Numbered from the stretch's first letter, positions 41,830 to 52,745 are shown. The stretch is 57,214 nucleotides of DNA from Phytoplasma sp041276565 (GCF_041276565.1 NZ_JBGGGR010000012.1:1-57214); one strand, 5' to 3'. Program-made: numbers and translations. The notes: generated by a model not told the origin, from the sequence alone.

Positions 41830-42549
41830 TTATTTTTCATTGGAAGATTTATCCAAAACAGATCTCTTTTCCATAACTATACCGATAATAACCAAACATA
41901 AAAAAGAAAAAAATAGTCTAATAAAAAAAGCAATATAATCATTTCCTGATTCTAAAAAAGAAGAAAACAAAATAATAATTCCATCAGTTAATAACGCAGC
42001 AATAAGAAAGTTTATCTTATAAATATCTTTGAAAATTTTATGAAATATATCTGTTCCACCAGTATTATAACCTAAATTACGAATATTACTTATTGAATAT
42101 CCAAAAATAAAGCCGCCACAAACTGAAGAGAAAAATAACAAAATAATATCATATTGATCGCGATTCCAATTCGTAAAACTTAATAACCATTTTCTTCTTT
42201 CGTCGCCTATTGAAAGAGTTAAAAACCAAAGAGATGCGTTATAAAAAAGAACTACAAATAATATTTTGAAAAAAAATTTTTTTCCAAAATATTTATAAGC
42301 AGCAATTAAACTCAAAAAATTATACAACAAAATAAAAATAATTGTAATCAATGACTCATTTGAAATTAAATTTGGAAAAAATTTTTTTAAAAATTGAATC
42401 GTCAATAAAGATAAACCATCTAAACCACCACTATTTAATTTAGGTTCTAAAACAAAAAAATAAACACCTAAAGTTAACAAAATATTATTAAATATAAGAA
42501 ACAAACATGGAGAAATATTTTTTTTTGAAAATTTAATTCTATTTTTCAT
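41830..42549 (-). CDS. YitT-family integral membrane protein
   Basis: 239 residues from the ATG at 42549 (TTG at 42558 possible). About five or six TM helices: 14..34, 60..82, 92..110, 140..160, 178..196 and 206..230. Family marks are NSGGLDGLSLL after the first helix and RNLGYNTGGTDIFHKI near 160, the paired 'GG.DG' and 'GGTD' motifs of the YitT (DUF161) family. The usual soluble C-terminal DUF2179 domain is absent. Function of the family is not established. Lies between prfB and the NadE-like gene. Confidence 0.8.
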   Translation of the reverse strand: MKNRIKFSKKNISPCLFLIFNNILLTLGVYFFVLEPKLNSGGLDGLSLLTIQFLKKFFPNLISNESLITIIFILLYNFLSLIAAYKYFGKKFFFKILFVVLFYNASLWFLTLSIGDERRKWLLSFTNWNRDQYDIILLFFSSVCGGFIFGYSISNIRNLGYNTGGTDIFHKIFKDIYKINFLIAALLTDGIIILFSSFLESGNDYIAFFIRLFFSFLCLVIIGIVMEKRSVLDKSSNEK

Positions 42550-42588
42550 ATTTTTCAATAAAGTATAAAATTCACCTTTATCTGGAAA

Positions 42589-43683
42589 TCAAAAATTTCC
42601 CCTCTTTAAAAAAGAATAAATAAATTCATCTAAAAAACCATCCATCACTAAATTAATTTGAAATATTTCGTGATTAGTACGATGATCTTTCACCATTTGA
42701 TAAGGATGAAAAATATAACTTCGTATTTGGTTTCCCCAACTAATATTTTTTTGATCTTTCTTTAAATCGTTTTCTCTTTCTTTATTTTTTTGAAGAGCTA
42801 AATCAAATAATTTAGATTTTAACATTTGCATCGCTTTTTCTTTGTTTTTAATCTGACTTCTTTCGTTTTGACAATTAACTACTATATTAGTAGGTAAATG
42901 TGTTATTCTCACCGCTGAATCAGTTGTATTTACACTTTGTCCGCCTGCTCCGCTGCTTCGAAAAACATCAATTCTTAAATCTTCATCTTTAATATCAATT
43001 TTAATATTTTCGTTCATTTCAGGTAAAACTTCACAAGAACAAAAAGAAGTGTGTCGACGTAAATTAGAGTCAAAAGGAGAAATTCTTACTAATCTATGAA
43101 CTCCTCTTTCGGATTTTAAATATCCGTAAGCATAATCTCCTTGGATTAATAAACTTACTGTTTTTAAGCCTGTTTCAGCTCCTGGTTGCAAATGTAAAAT
43201 TTTTATTTTAAAATTTTTTTTTTGGGCGTATTTTTGATACATTCTAAATAACATATAACACCAATCTTGTGATTCGGTTCCGCCAGCGCCAGAGTGTAAT
43301 ATTAAAAAAGCATTATTTTTATCATATTCATTATTTAACAAAATATTAATTTCAAATTTTTTAATATCTTGTTCGAATTTTTTTAAATCTTCGACTAAAA
43401 TACTTAAATCGTCATCATTTTCTTTAAATAAATCAAATAATCCGAATAAATCATTTAAATTTTTTTGAAATTTTAAAAATGAATCAACTTGTTCTTGGAT
43501 ATAATGCATTTGTTTTGCGATTTCTGTCATTTCTTTATTTTGTTCACGTGTAGAAAGATCTATCATTAATTTATTCAACTCAGAAATTTGTTTATTTTTT
43601 TCTTCTAAATTAATTTTAATTTCTAAATTTGATAAAATTGTTTTTAAATTTTCTAAAACTTTATTAATTTCGTATCTTTCCAT
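42589..43683 (-). CDS. prfB: Peptide chain release factor 2
   Basis: 364 residues. Recognises UAA and UGA stops and triggers peptide release. Stop-codon motif SPF is present (RISPFDSNLRRH), as is the catalytic GGQ (SSGAGGQSVNTTDSAVRI near 245). Retention of RF2 agrees with UGA being a stop here. The frame is continuous from the ATG through EIKINLEEKNKQ, so the programmed +1 frameshift that autoregulates prfB in many bacteria is absent. AAGGAT precedes the ATG by about 10 bases. Confidence 0.96.
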   Translation of the reverse strand: MERYEINKVLENLKTILSNLEIKINLEEKNKQISELNKLMIDLSTREQNKEMTEIAKQMHYIQEQVDSFLKFQKNLNDLFGLFDLFKENDDDLSILVEDLKKFEQDIKKFEINILLNNEYDKNNAFLILHSGAGGTESQDWCYMLFRMYQKYAQKKNFKIKILHLQPGAETGLKTVSLLIQGDYAYGYLKSERGVHRLVRISPFDSNLRRHTSFCSCEVLPEMNENIKIDIKDEDLRIDVFRSSGAGGQSVNTTDSAVRITHLPTNIVVNCQNERSQIKNKEKAMQMLKSKLFDLALQKNKERENDLKKDQKNISWGNQIRSYIFHPYQMVKDHRTNHEIFQINLVMDGFLDEFIYSFLKRGNF

Positions 43684-43712
43684 AAAATTAAAAATCCTTC
43701 ATGAAAAACTTT

Positions 43713-46223
43713 TTAATTCCAAGGTCTTTTGGAATAAATTTTTCTTCTTTTTTTTGGCTTCGCTAATGAACTTTTATTAATATTGAAATTTAATTCCTGT
43801 TTATCAAACTCCAAAGAATCTGGTGTAAAAGCAAATTTTAAAATAATACGTGTAACATCAAATGAAATATCGTCTATCATTTTATTGAAAAAATCTCGGC
43901 TTTGTTCTTGATAAACTGTTAAGACATTTTGTTGTCCATAACTCATAAAATTAACACTTTGACTAAGTACATTCATATCTGAAATATGACGTTTAAAATA
44001 ATTATCAATATTTTGAATCATAACAACTTTTAAAAACTTATCATAATAACTTTCGTCATTAATCACTAAATCAGATTTTTTTTGTTCTAAAATAAAATTA
44101 ACTTTTTCGAAAACTAATTTTTTAATTTCTTGTTGGAAACTTTTATCATTATTTTTTTCTAATATTTGTTCTAGTTCTTCTTTTTTTAAAACATCTTTAG
44201 GGAAAAATAAATTTTCTAAATATTCTTTAAATGCGATTAAATCAGAAATGTCTCTATTTTTCATTTTATTAGATAAAAAATATTGCATTTTTTTGTCTAC
44301 CATTTTAGAAATTAAGCTTTCAACTGATTTTTCTATTTCGTTAGAAATTAAAATTTCTCTTCTTTGTTTATAAATAATTTCTCTTTGTAAACCTAATACA
44401 GAATCGAATTGTAAAATAAATTTACGATAATCAAAATTAGAAGATTCAATTTTTTTTTGCAAATTAGTAAAAAAATTAGTAAAAATTTTTAATGACAAAG
44501 GAGTTTTTTCTTTATCAGTATCTTGAGTTTTATCTAAAAGTCCAATTATTCTTCTAATTTTGTCTCCTCCAAAACGTTGTACTAAATCATCTTCGCTTGA
44601 AACGAAAAATCTAGAAAAACCTGGATCTCCTTGACGACCTGCACGACCTCTTAATTGGTTATCGATTCTTCTTGATTCGTGTCTTTCAGTTCCTAAAACA
44701 GCCAACCCGCCTAATTCTACTACACCTTCGCCTAAACGAATATCTGTACCACGACCTGCCATATTTGTCGCTATCGTAATAGCACCTTTTTGTCCAGCTT
44801 TAGCAATTATTTCTGCTTCTTTTAAATGATTTTTAGCATTTAAAACTTCATGTGGAATTTTATTTTTCTTTAATTTTTTTGAAATTTCTTCTGAAACTTC
44901 CACAGTAGCAGTACCAATTAAAATAGGTTGTTGTTTTTTATGTCTTTCTTGTATGTCTTTTAATAAAAAATGCCATTTATCTTCTAAATTTGTAAATACA
45001 AAATCTGGAGCATCTTCTCTGATGATTGATTTATTAGTAGGAATTTCTATAACTCTCATATTGTAAACAGTAATAAATTCTTTTTCCTCAGTTTTCGCTG
45101 TACCTGTCATACCAGATAATTTTTTATAAATACGAAAAAAGTTTTGATAAGTAATAGTAGCAGCTATTTCTGTTTCTTCCTGAATAGTACAACCTTCTTT
45201 AGCTTCTAAAGCTTGATGCAAACCATCGCTAAATTGACGTCCTTTTAAAATTCTTCCTGTGAATTGATCAATAATTAAAACTTTATCTTCTTCTACTAAA
45301 TAATCTTTATTTTTATTTAAAACAAAACAAGCTTTTAAAGCGTTTTTTATACAATGTAACAAAGCATAATTATCGCCACTATATAAATTTTTAATTTGAA
45401 AAAAATTCTCTGCTTCTTTAATACCTGATTCAGATAATTCAATAGTTTTAGATTCTAAATCAATAATATAATGTTCTTCTTTTAAAATTTTAGCAAATCG
45501 ATCGGCATCTCTATAAAACTTAATGCCTTTTTGTTTTTGGCTAGAAATAATTAAAGGTGTTCTCGCTTCATCAATTAAAATAGAATCGACTTCATCCACA
45601 ATAGCGTAATTATAATCTTTAGTCATTAATATATTATTTAAATCAGTTTCGATATTATCTCTTAAATAATCAAAACCTAATTCACTATTAGTGGAATACA
45701 TCACATCACATTTATAAGCTTCTTGTTTTTCTTGAAGGCTTTTATCTTTGATATTCAAACCAACAGTCATTCCTAAAAAACGAAAAACATCACCTATTTC
45801 ACCATTAGCTTCACGAGATGCTAAATATTCATTCACAGTGACAATATGAACTCCATCACCACTTAAAGCGTTTAAATAAGCAGGCAGTACTGAAGTTAAT
45901 GTTTTGCCTTCTCCAGTTTTCATTTCTGCTATTTCGCCTTTATATAAAACAAAAGATCCTAAAAGTTGCACATAATAAGGATTCAAGCCTGTAACTCTTT
46001 TACAAGCTTCTCTTGATAAAGCAAAAGCTTCGACTAATAAATCATCTAAAGAAGAGCCTTCTTTATAAAGTTTTTTTAATTTTTCTGTTTTTTTTGGAAA
46101 TTCTTCATCTTCTAATCGAGAATAAAACTCTTGTAAAGATTCGACTTTATTCGCTATTATTTTTGCTTTTTTTAAATATTTATTAGAAAAATTAAATCTC
46201 TTCCTCAAAAAATTAAAAATCAT
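43713..46223 (-). CDS. secA: Preprotein translocase ATPase SecA
   Basis: 836 residues. Motor for Sec-dependent secretion, the expected exporter of SVM effectors and the repeat surface protein. Walker A region EMKTGEGKTLTSVLPAYLNA near 82, Walker B-type VDEVDSILIDEARTPLIIS near 208, GRILKGRQFSDGLHQALEAKEG, GTAKTEEKEF, NMAGRGTDIRLGEGV, and HESRRIDNQLRGRAGRQGDPG. The C-terminus is basic (KPKKRRKIYSKRPWN) and lacks the zinc-binding CxCxC tail, as is common in mollicutes. GAGGAAG site. Followed 30 bases later by prfB. Confidence 0.97.
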   Translation of the reverse strand: MIFNFLRKRFNFSNKYLKKAKIIANKVESLQEFYSRLEDEEFPKKTEKLKKLYKEGSSLDDLLVEAFALSREACKRVTGLNPYYVQLLGSFVLYKGEIAEMKTGEGKTLTSVLPAYLNALSGDGVHIVTVNEYLASREANGEIGDVFRFLGMTVGLNIKDKSLQEKQEAYKCDVMYSTNSELGFDYLRDNIETDLNNILMTKDYNYAIVDEVDSILIDEARTPLIISSQKQKGIKFYRDADRFAKILKEEHYIIDLESKTIELSESGIKEAENFFQIKNLYSGDNYALLHCIKNALKACFVLNKNKDYLVEEDKVLIIDQFTGRILKGRQFSDGLHQALEAKEGCTIQEETEIAATITYQNFFRIYKKLSGMTGTAKTEEKEFITVYNMRVIEIPTNKSIIREDAPDFVFTNLEDKWHFLLKDIQERHKKQQPILIGTATVEVSEEISKKLKKNKIPHEVLNAKNHLKEAEIIAKAGQKGAITIATNMAGRGTDIRLGEGVVELGGLAVLGTERHESRRIDNQLRGRAGRQGDPGFSRFFVSSEDDLVQRFGGDKIRRIIGLLDKTQDTDKEKTPLSLKIFTNFFTNLQKKIESSNFDYRKFILQFDSVLGLQREIIYKQRREILISNEIEKSVESLISKMVDKKMQYFLSNKMKNRDISDLIAFKEYLENLFFPKDVLKKEELEQILEKNNDKSFQQEIKKLVFEKVNFILEQKKSDLVINDESYYDKFLKVVMIQNIDNYFKRHISDMNVLSQSVNFMSYGQQNVLTVYQEQSRDFFNKMIDDISFDVTRIILKFAFTPDSLEFDKQELNFNINKSSLAKPKKRRKIYSKRPWN

Positions 46224-46430
46224 CTTTTCTTCCTCAATCTTTCTAAATAATATTTAAATCTATTCTTTTAAAAACAAATATAAAATTTAATATTTGTTCT
46301 AATATTTAAAAAATTCATTATTATTTTTAAAAATTTTTTAAAAAAATAATATATCTAACTTTTTTTAAAAAATTTTTAAAAATAAATATTTATTTCATCT
46401 TGCCGAGAAATTAAAAAAAGATTAAATAAA

Positions 46431-46481
46431 AATAAAAACTATGTTTTTTTAAAAATTTTATTCAACAACATAGTTTTTATT
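46431..46481 (-). terminator. Terminator of the nox gene
   Basis: 15-bp perfect stem (46431..46445 with 46467..46481; AATAAAAACTATGTT and complement), just beyond the nox stop at 46498, followed by T-rich sequence on the minus strand. Upstream of secA the rest of 46224..46430 shows nothing but A/T-rich spacer. Confidence 0.7.
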
Positions 46482-46497
46482 ATATTAAAAAGTATTT

Positions 46498-47850
46498 TTA
46501 TATATTTTTGTTTTCTAAATATTTAATTCCTGCTAAATTTAATAAACTCCATGGTTTACTAAAGTAAGGGTGGAAAGAAAAATCTTTAAAAGCTAAATCA
46601 TGAATAGTAGATTTAGATTCGATTAAAACACTTAAAGTGTTCATTTTTTCAATTAAATTAGTTGTAGACAAAATTTGTCCGCCTAAAAGTCTACCTGTTT
46701 TTTTTTCGAAAGTAACTTTTAATAAAACTGCATCGTATTCAGGCATAAACTCTGGTCTGTTCGCATCTCTTATAACGATAGAATCATAATCAACACCAAA
46801 AGCTTCTGCTGAATTTTCATTTAATCCTGTAGAAGAAATACTTAAATCATGAATTTGTATGCAACTAGTTCCTTGTGTTCCTGCGTATTTAGCAACATTT
46901 TTTTTGATATTTATTCCTACAATAGTACCAGTTCTTACAGCGTTAGTCGCTAAAGGAATATACATATCATGTTTTTCAATTGGTGTATAATAAATATTAA
47001 TACAATCGCCGCAGCCATAAACATCTGGATGAGAAGTTTGTAAAAATTCATTTACTTTTAAAGCTTGATTTTTCGGATCTAATTCTAACATGCCTTTAAC
47101 TAAATCTGTATTAGGTCTGAAACTAATACATGTAATAACCATTTCAGTTTCGTGAGAACCTTTGTCAGTTTGTACATGTGTAACTAAACCGTTTTCATCA
47201 GTTTTAAATTCTAAAACTTTTTCGTTTAAAGCTAATTTAACATTATGTTTTTTTAAAGTACTTTCAGCTACTGAAGTAAATTCTTCATCTAAATACTTAG
47301 GCATAATCCTGTCAGCGATATCTATTAAAGTAACTTCTTTTTTTTGTTTTGAAAAAGCTTCTGCTAATTCTATTCCGATGTATCCAGCTCCTACAACTGT
47401 TATTTTGTTAACATTTTTAGCATAATCAATAATTTTGTTAGCATGGTCTAAATTTTTAGATAACAAAACATTTTTAGAATGAATACCTTTAATATTAGGA
47501 ATAATTGGCCAAGACCCAGTAGATAAAATTAATTTATCAAAAGAATCAACGAATTCCTCATTAGTTTCTAAATTTTTAACTAAAATTTCTTTTTTGTTTA
47601 AATCAACTTTTAAAACTTCATGTTTCAAATGAACATCAGCGCCTAAATTTGTTAATTCTTCTTTACTTGAATAAAACAAACCTTTTTTGTCTTTAACTAC
47701 ACCACTAATATACAAAGCTATTCCACATGATAAAAAAGAAACATTATCATTTCTTTCGTAAATACTAACTTGAACATCGTCAAATTTACTCATCATTGTT
47801 CTAACAGCGGCCGTTCCTGAATGATTACATCCAATCAAAATTACTTTCAT
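46498..47850 (-). CDS. nox: NADH oxidase (CoA-disulfide-reductase/Nox family)
   Basis: 450 residues. The ATG at 47850 is chosen over an upstream one because AAGGTGG sits 7 bases before it and the family starts MKVILIG. FAD-dependent enzyme that re-oxidises NADH, reducing oxygen. Seen: GCNHSGTAAVRT (FAD dinucleotide fold), redox Cys42 in SFLSCGIALYISG, ILSTGSWP, second dinucleotide fold VVGAGYIGIELAEAF for NADH, and GCGDCINI. The single redox Cys fits water-forming Nox. In an organism without a respiratory chain this regenerates NAD for fermentation. Confidence 0.92.
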   Translation of the reverse strand: MKVILIGCNHSGTAAVRTMMSKFDDVQVSIYERNDNVSFLSCGIALYISGVVKDKKGLFYSSKEELTNLGADVHLKHEVLKVDLNKKEILVKNLETNEEFVDSFDKLILSTGSWPIIPNIKGIHSKNVLLSKNLDHANKIIDYAKNVNKITVVGAGYIGIELAEAFSKQKKEVTLIDIADRIMPKYLDEEFTSVAESTLKKHNVKLALNEKVLEFKTDENGLVTHVQTDKGSHETEMVITCISFRPNTDLVKGMLELDPKNQALKVNEFLQTSHPDVYGCGDCINIYYTPIEKHDMYIPLATNAVRTGTIVGINIKKNVAKYAGTQGTSCIQIHDLSISSTGLNENSAEAFGVDYDSIVIRDANRPEFMPEYDAVLLKVTFEKKTGRLLGGQILSTTNLIEKMNTLSVLIESKSTIHDLAFKDFSFHPYFSKPWSLLNLAGIKYLENKNI

Positions 47851-47967
47851 TAAATCCACCTTAAGAATTTTATTTATTTGAAATACAATAACAACAACAG
47901 GAAATAAAAAAATATTCATAATAATTATAACTAAATTTAAATCATATTGAAAATATTTTTTTAAAAA

Positions 47968-50900
47968 TCAAATTTCAGAAGGCAATTGGTCTATTAATTT
48001 GAGATCATTTACAATTATGTTAAGAACATTTTTATTTAATTTAATATTTTTTTTAGAAATATTATGATTAAAACTTTCTTTTGTAAAACGTTGTCCTTCT
48101 TGTAATTTACGAACTTCAACTATAGTATTAGCTGCTATTTCTCCTAAACCATCTATTGAAATAAAAGGCATAATTAAAAATTTGTCTTCAAAAATAACAA
48201 ATTCAAAAGCTTCCGATTTATTTAAATCAATAGGTAAAAATTTAAAACCTCTTTTGATCATTTCTGATGAAATATTTAAAGTATTGATAAGACTTTGTTC
48301 TTGAACAGTATTTTTTTTCGTTTTATCATTAGTTTGCAACTTTTGAATTTTATTATCAATTTCTTCATGTGTTCCTAACATCAAATAATAATCAAATTGG
48401 TTTAATCTTTTAGAAAAAATACCACTATAAAACAAAAGAGGATGATAAACCTTAAACCATGCGATCCTAACGGCCATCAAAACATAAGCTACAGCATGAG
48501 CTTTAGGAAAAAGATATTTAATCTTATTTAAAGATTCAAAATACCAATCTGGAATATCTGTTGTTTGCTTAACTAAAGCAATTTTTTTATTCCATTCTTT
48601 AACAGAAGTATTTTGTTTACCTTTTCTAACTAATTCCATAATTTCAAAAGCTATTAAAGGATCTACATTTTTTTGGATCAAATACAACATAATATCATCT
48701 CGACAACCAATAATATCATCAAAAGAAATGTTTTCTTTTGGGTCGTTTAAAAAATGTTGAGCATTTTGGATCCAAACATCTGTTCCATGAGAAAGTCCAG
48801 AAATTTTAACTAAAGTACTAAAATTAAAATCTTTTTTTTCTTTTTTATAAATATCTTTTAACATTTTTTTAACAAATTCTGTACCAAATTCTGGAATAGC
48901 AATTGTTGTAATTTCGTTCTCATAGAAATTTGTGCTTTCATTGGAAAACAATTTATAAACTTCTAAATCATCAACAGGAATATTTTGATAAGAATCAAAA
49001 GGAAATTTTTCAGGATTCTGTTTAACATAATCCATGAAAAATTTAATCAACATAGGATCATCGTGGCCCAAAATATCCATTTTAAATAAATTATTCTCAA
49101 AAGAATGATAATCAAAATGAGTAGTTTTCCAAGAAGAACTCGTATCATTAGCAGGATATTGAATAGGAGTGATATCAAAAATAGAATGATTTCTAGGAAC
49201 GACAACGATTCCGCCTGGATGCTGACCTGTCGAACGTTTTACTCCTTCAATCATCACAGATCTTCTCGAGACTTCAAACGATCTAACCTGATTTTCTATT
49301 TTTTTATCTTTGACAAAACCTTTAACATAACCGAAAGCAGTTTTTGTAGCGACTGTTTGAATAGTTCCAGCTCTAAAAACAGATGATTCTCCTAATAATT
49401 CTTTCATGTAATCATGTGCTTTAGATTGATAATCACCAGCGAAATTTAAATCGATATCAGGAATTTTATCTCCTTTAAAACCTAAAAAAGTTTCAAATGG
49501 TATATCTTGTCCATTTTTAGAAAATTTTGCTGAACAAAAAGGACAATTCATATCTGGTAAATCATAACCTGAAAAAACATTGCTTAAATAACTATAATCA
49601 GTATAATCTTTTCCTCTATCTTTTATATATTCTTGAAAACTATCATCTTCTATTTGAGTTTTTGACATTTGAGGAAAAACATTATATTGACAATTAGGAC
49701 ATAAATAATGTGGTTTTAACGGATTAACTTCTGTGATTTCTAAAAGAGTTGCAACAAAAGAAGAACCAATAGAACCACGAGACCCCACAGGATAACCTTT
49801 ATCTATAGAATTTTTAGTTAAAAGATGAGCTAAAAAATATATAGGAGCGATATTATTATTAATTTTTTTTTGTTTTTTTGAACCAATAATACTTTGTAAT
49901 TCTTTTTCTATTCTTGCTTGTACAAAAGGATGCAATTTCTCTCCATAAGATTGTCTCAATTTTTTCTGTAATAATTCTTCAATTTCTGTTTTTATACTTG
50001 TTATATTTAAATTTTCATCAAAAGTATCATCTTTTAAGGAAAAAAGTTTATCAGGAAAAATTTTAATTCTTTCGATTTGATCATTTAATAAATGAGTGTT
50101 ATTAATAACCAAATCTTCTTTAAGTTTTTGATCTTCAATAAAATCGAAAGCGTCTAACATTTCTTGAGTAGTTAACAAATAATTATCAGGTAAATTTTTA
50201 GAATTATATTTTGATAAATTATGCAAACCACCGCCAACTAATTTAGCGTTTATATAAATTTCTCTGTAAATTTTATCATAATTATTCAAATAATGGACAT
50301 CACCAGTTGCGACAACTATTTTATTTTGTTTTTGAGCTTCTTTAATAATTTTTAAAATAGTTTCTTTAATAATTTTCTTTCCTGCTTCTTCGTTATCTTC
50401 TGATACATCGTACATAATATGTTTATAAGAATGCGGAGGTTGAATTTCTATATAATCATAAAAAGAAATAACATTTTTTAATTCTTCATCGTTTTTGTTC
50501 AAGGCTGCTTCGAAAACGTTACCTTCGTAAGAACTACTACCTATAAATAATCCTTCTCTGTATTTTTCGAATTTAGATCTTAATAATCTAGGTTTTTTAT
50601 AAAAATCATCTGTCAAAGCTTCACTAATTAAATAAAATAAATTTTTATATCCTGTTTGATTACGCACTAAAATGTTAACGTTATGCGATCTTTCGAATTT
50701 TGAATCTAAAGGTCCTTTAAGTTCATAAAAATGTAAGATATTTTCATTTTTTTCAAGTTTATCAAACATTTCTATCAAAACTAAAGCTGTCACTTTAGAA
50801 TCAAACAAAGCTCTATGATGGTTTCCAGATATTAAATCTGTTTTTATTTTAAAAACTTTAGCAATGTTTTTTAATTTAAAATATTTCAAATATTGACTAA

Positions 50901-52629
50901 AAAATTTTTGACTTAACGCAAGAGTATCTATAAAAGGCACTTCTTTTAAAGGTAATTTTAATTCACGAGCTTTTTCTTTCAAAAAACCTATATCAAAAGA
51001 AAAATTATGAGCTACTAATACATAACCTTCAATAAATTTCAAAAATTTAGGTAAAATTTCTTCAATATCAGGTTTATCAGCTAAATCTTCATTTTGAATT
51101 TGAGTAAGTTCAATAATTTTTTGATTTAATTTCATTTTAGGATTAACTAACTCATCAAAAATTTTACTTGTCATTTTCCCATTTTCTATTTTAACAGCTG
51201 ATATCTCGATAATTTTATCTCTTGTTATAGAAAATCCTGTAGTTTCGATATCAAAAACAACATAATTATGTTGTTTTAATAAAAAATCAGAAAATTCTGG
51301 ATGTTTTTCTTGATTTGATACAAAAATAGGATTTTCTCCTATAAAATCCATTTCTACACCTAAAATAGGTTTAATATAATTTTTTTGAGTAAAAGTATTA
51401 ATTTCAGGATAAGCGTAAATGCCGTTATAATCTGTAAAAGCGATGGCTTCATGACCCCATCTTGCAGCGGCGTCGATATATTCTTTAGCGCTATTTGTAG
51501 AATCTAAATTAGACATTTTTGTATGTAAATGTAATTCGATTCTTTTTTTGCCTAAATATTCGTCTTTTCTTTCTGAATATAAATTTTCAGAAGATAAAAT
51601 TTTATATTCTTTCAATCCTTTTTGTCGGAAATGAAAATCTCCTTTTTTGTATCCGGTGTTATTAAATAAAACAGTCAAAATTTCTACTTTTGTGCCTTCT
51701 TGAAAATCTTTTTCTAATTTTTGATAATCTTCTGATTCTGGCTGATAAAAAGTTTTATATAAAATAGAATCGTTTTTTTCGTCTGGTTCTAACAAATAAA
51801 AAGAAAATAATATTTTGTTATTTTTAGTAATTGTTTTTTTTATTTGTTGTATATATCCTTGAATCCAAAAACCTGTTTCAAATATTTTATTTTCGCTCAA
51901 TTGTTCCCAAACATGAGGTATATCTTTGAAAGATAAATACTTTTTACCGTTATTTTCAAAAATTGGTTCTTTTATTATTTGTTCTATTTTGATAGGTCTA
52001 TAACTAATTTCTGGCGATTCTAATACCAAATGATATTCTTCTTTTAATAATTTATTAAATTTTTCTATTATTTGAGATAAAAAATCAATTTTTTTTTCTG
52101 AAGCTTCAAAATCTTTTTTATCAAAAGTTATTTGACACTTTTTTTCAGCAAAATCAATTTTGTCTACTAAAATACTTACTCCAAATAAAAGATTTTGTTT
52201 TTTAATAATTTGATTTAATTGATATTGAAATATTTTTTTCCAAAAATCTTCTTCAAGAAAATCATCTAACAGAGGAAAAAGAAAATTAACTTCAACTTGT
52301 AAATCGTTAAATATTGTTTTTTTTGCTTTTTCTTTCAAAAATTCCTTACTTAATTGTTCGAATTTTTCTAAATAAGAAGCGTCTGAAATTTCTTTTGTAA
52401 TAGAAATTTCTAAACAAAAAATAATTTTTTTATCATAAACAACAACTTTATTTAATTCATAATGAGTAGAATGTTCTAAATTAAATTTATTATAAAAGGA
52501 AGAAAATTCACTTTCGACTAATTGAGATGATTGTAATATATCATCGGCTTTATAATGATTTGATTTTTTTTTAGAATCAGATTTATAAGAAAATAAACTA
52601 AGATTAATATTGTTTAATTTATAAGACAT
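47968..52629 (-). CDS. polC: DNA polymerase III alpha subunit, PolC type
   Basis: 1553 residues, normal PolC length (1430..1560). Replicative polymerase of low-GC Gram-positives with built-in proofreading. Order seen: N-terminal domain, OB-fold near 250..345, PHP domain (KKRIELHLHTKMSNLDSTN near 360), the 3'-5' exonuclease inserted in PHP (YVVFDIETTGFSITRDKIIE near 455; HNFSFDIGFLKEKA), a Cys4 zinc region (CPNCQYN...CPFCSAKF), polymerase palm GDKIPDIDLNFAGDYQ near 1065, HPGGIVVVPR, and a C-terminal helix-hairpin-helix. RBS GAG before ATG. Confidence 0.97.
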   Translation of the reverse strand: MSYKLNNINLSLFSYKSDSKKKSNHYKADDILQSSQLVESEFSSFYNKFNLEHSTHYELNKVVVYDKKIIFCLEISITKEISDASYLEKFEQLSKEFLKEKAKKTIFNDLQVEVNFLFPLLDDFLEEDFWKKIFQYQLNQIIKKQNLLFGVSILVDKIDFAEKKCQITFDKKDFEASEKKIDFLSQIIEKFNKLLKEEYHLVLESPEISYRPIKIEQIIKEPIFENNGKKYLSFKDIPHVWEQLSENKIFETGFWIQGYIQQIKKTITKNNKILFSFYLLEPDEKNDSILYKTFYQPESEDYQKLEKDFQEGTKVEILTVLFNNTGYKKGDFHFRQKGLKEYKILSSENLYSERKDEYLGKKRIELHLHTKMSNLDSTNSAKEYIDAAARWGHEAIAFTDYNGIYAYPEINTFTQKNYIKPILGVEMDFIGENPIFVSNQEKHPEFSDFLLKQHNYVVFDIETTGFSITRDKIIEISAVKIENGKMTSKIFDELVNPKMKLNQKIIELTQIQNEDLADKPDIEEILPKFLKFIEGYVLVAHNFSFDIGFLKEKARELKLPLKEVPFIDTLALSQKFFSQYLKYFKLKNIAKVFKIKTDLISGNHHRALFDSKVTALVLIEMFDKLEKNENILHFYELKGPLDSKFERSHNVNILVRNQTGYKNLFYLISEALTDDFYKKPRLLRSKFEKYREGLFIGSSSYEGNVFEAALNKNDEELKNVISFYDYIEIQPPHSYKHIMYDVSEDNEEAGKKIIKETILKIIKEAQKQNKIVVATGDVHYLNNYDKIYREIYINAKLVGGGLHNLSKYNSKNLPDNYLLTTQEMLDAFDFIEDQKLKEDLVINNTHLLNDQIERIKIFPDKLFSLKDDTFDENLNITSIKTEIEELLQKKLRQSYGEKLHPFVQARIEKELQSIIGSKKQKKINNNIAPIYFLAHLLTKNSIDKGYPVGSRGSIGSSFVATLLEITEVNPLKPHYLCPNCQYNVFPQMSKTQIEDDSFQEYIKDRGKDYTDYSYLSNVFSGYDLPDMNCPFCSAKFSKNGQDIPFETFLGFKGDKIPDIDLNFAGDYQSKAHDYMKELLGESSVFRAGTIQTVATKTAFGYVKGFVKDKKIENQVRSFEVSRRSVMIEGVKRSTGQHPGGIVVVPRNHSIFDITPIQYPANDTSSSWKTTHFDYHSFENNLFKMDILGHDDPMLIKFFMDYVKQNPEKFPFDSYQNIPVDDLEVYKLFSNESTNFYENEITTIAIPEFGTEFVKKMLKDIYKKEKKDFNFSTLVKISGLSHGTDVWIQNAQHFLNDPKENISFDDIIGCRDDIMLYLIQKNVDPLIAFEIMELVRKGKQNTSVKEWNKKIALVKQTTDIPDWYFESLNKIKYLFPKAHAVAYVLMAVRIAWFKVYHPLLFYSGIFSKRLNQFDYYLMLGTHEEIDNKIQKLQTNDKTKKNTVQEQSLINTLNISSEMIKRGFKFLPIDLNKSEAFEFVIFEDKFLIMPFISIDGLGEIAANTIVEVRKLQEGQRFTKESFNHNISKKNIKLNKNVLNIIVNDLKLIDQLPSEI

Positions 52630-52681
52630 TCATTCAACTCTTTTTAAAAAATATTTTTATATTAAAAAAATACGCAAAAAT

Positions 52682-52708
52682 AAAAAAAACACATAAAAAA
52701 TTCATGTG
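52682..52708 (-). terminator. Terminator of tRNA-Leu
   Basis: CACAT/ATGTG (52690..52694 and 52704..52708) extended by G-U and A-U pairs to 8 bp, followed on the minus strand by eight Ts. It lies 38 bases past the tRNA end and upstream of polC. Confidence 0.7.
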
Positions 52709-52745
52709 ATTATATTTTTATAAAAATATTTTTTATCTATTAATT

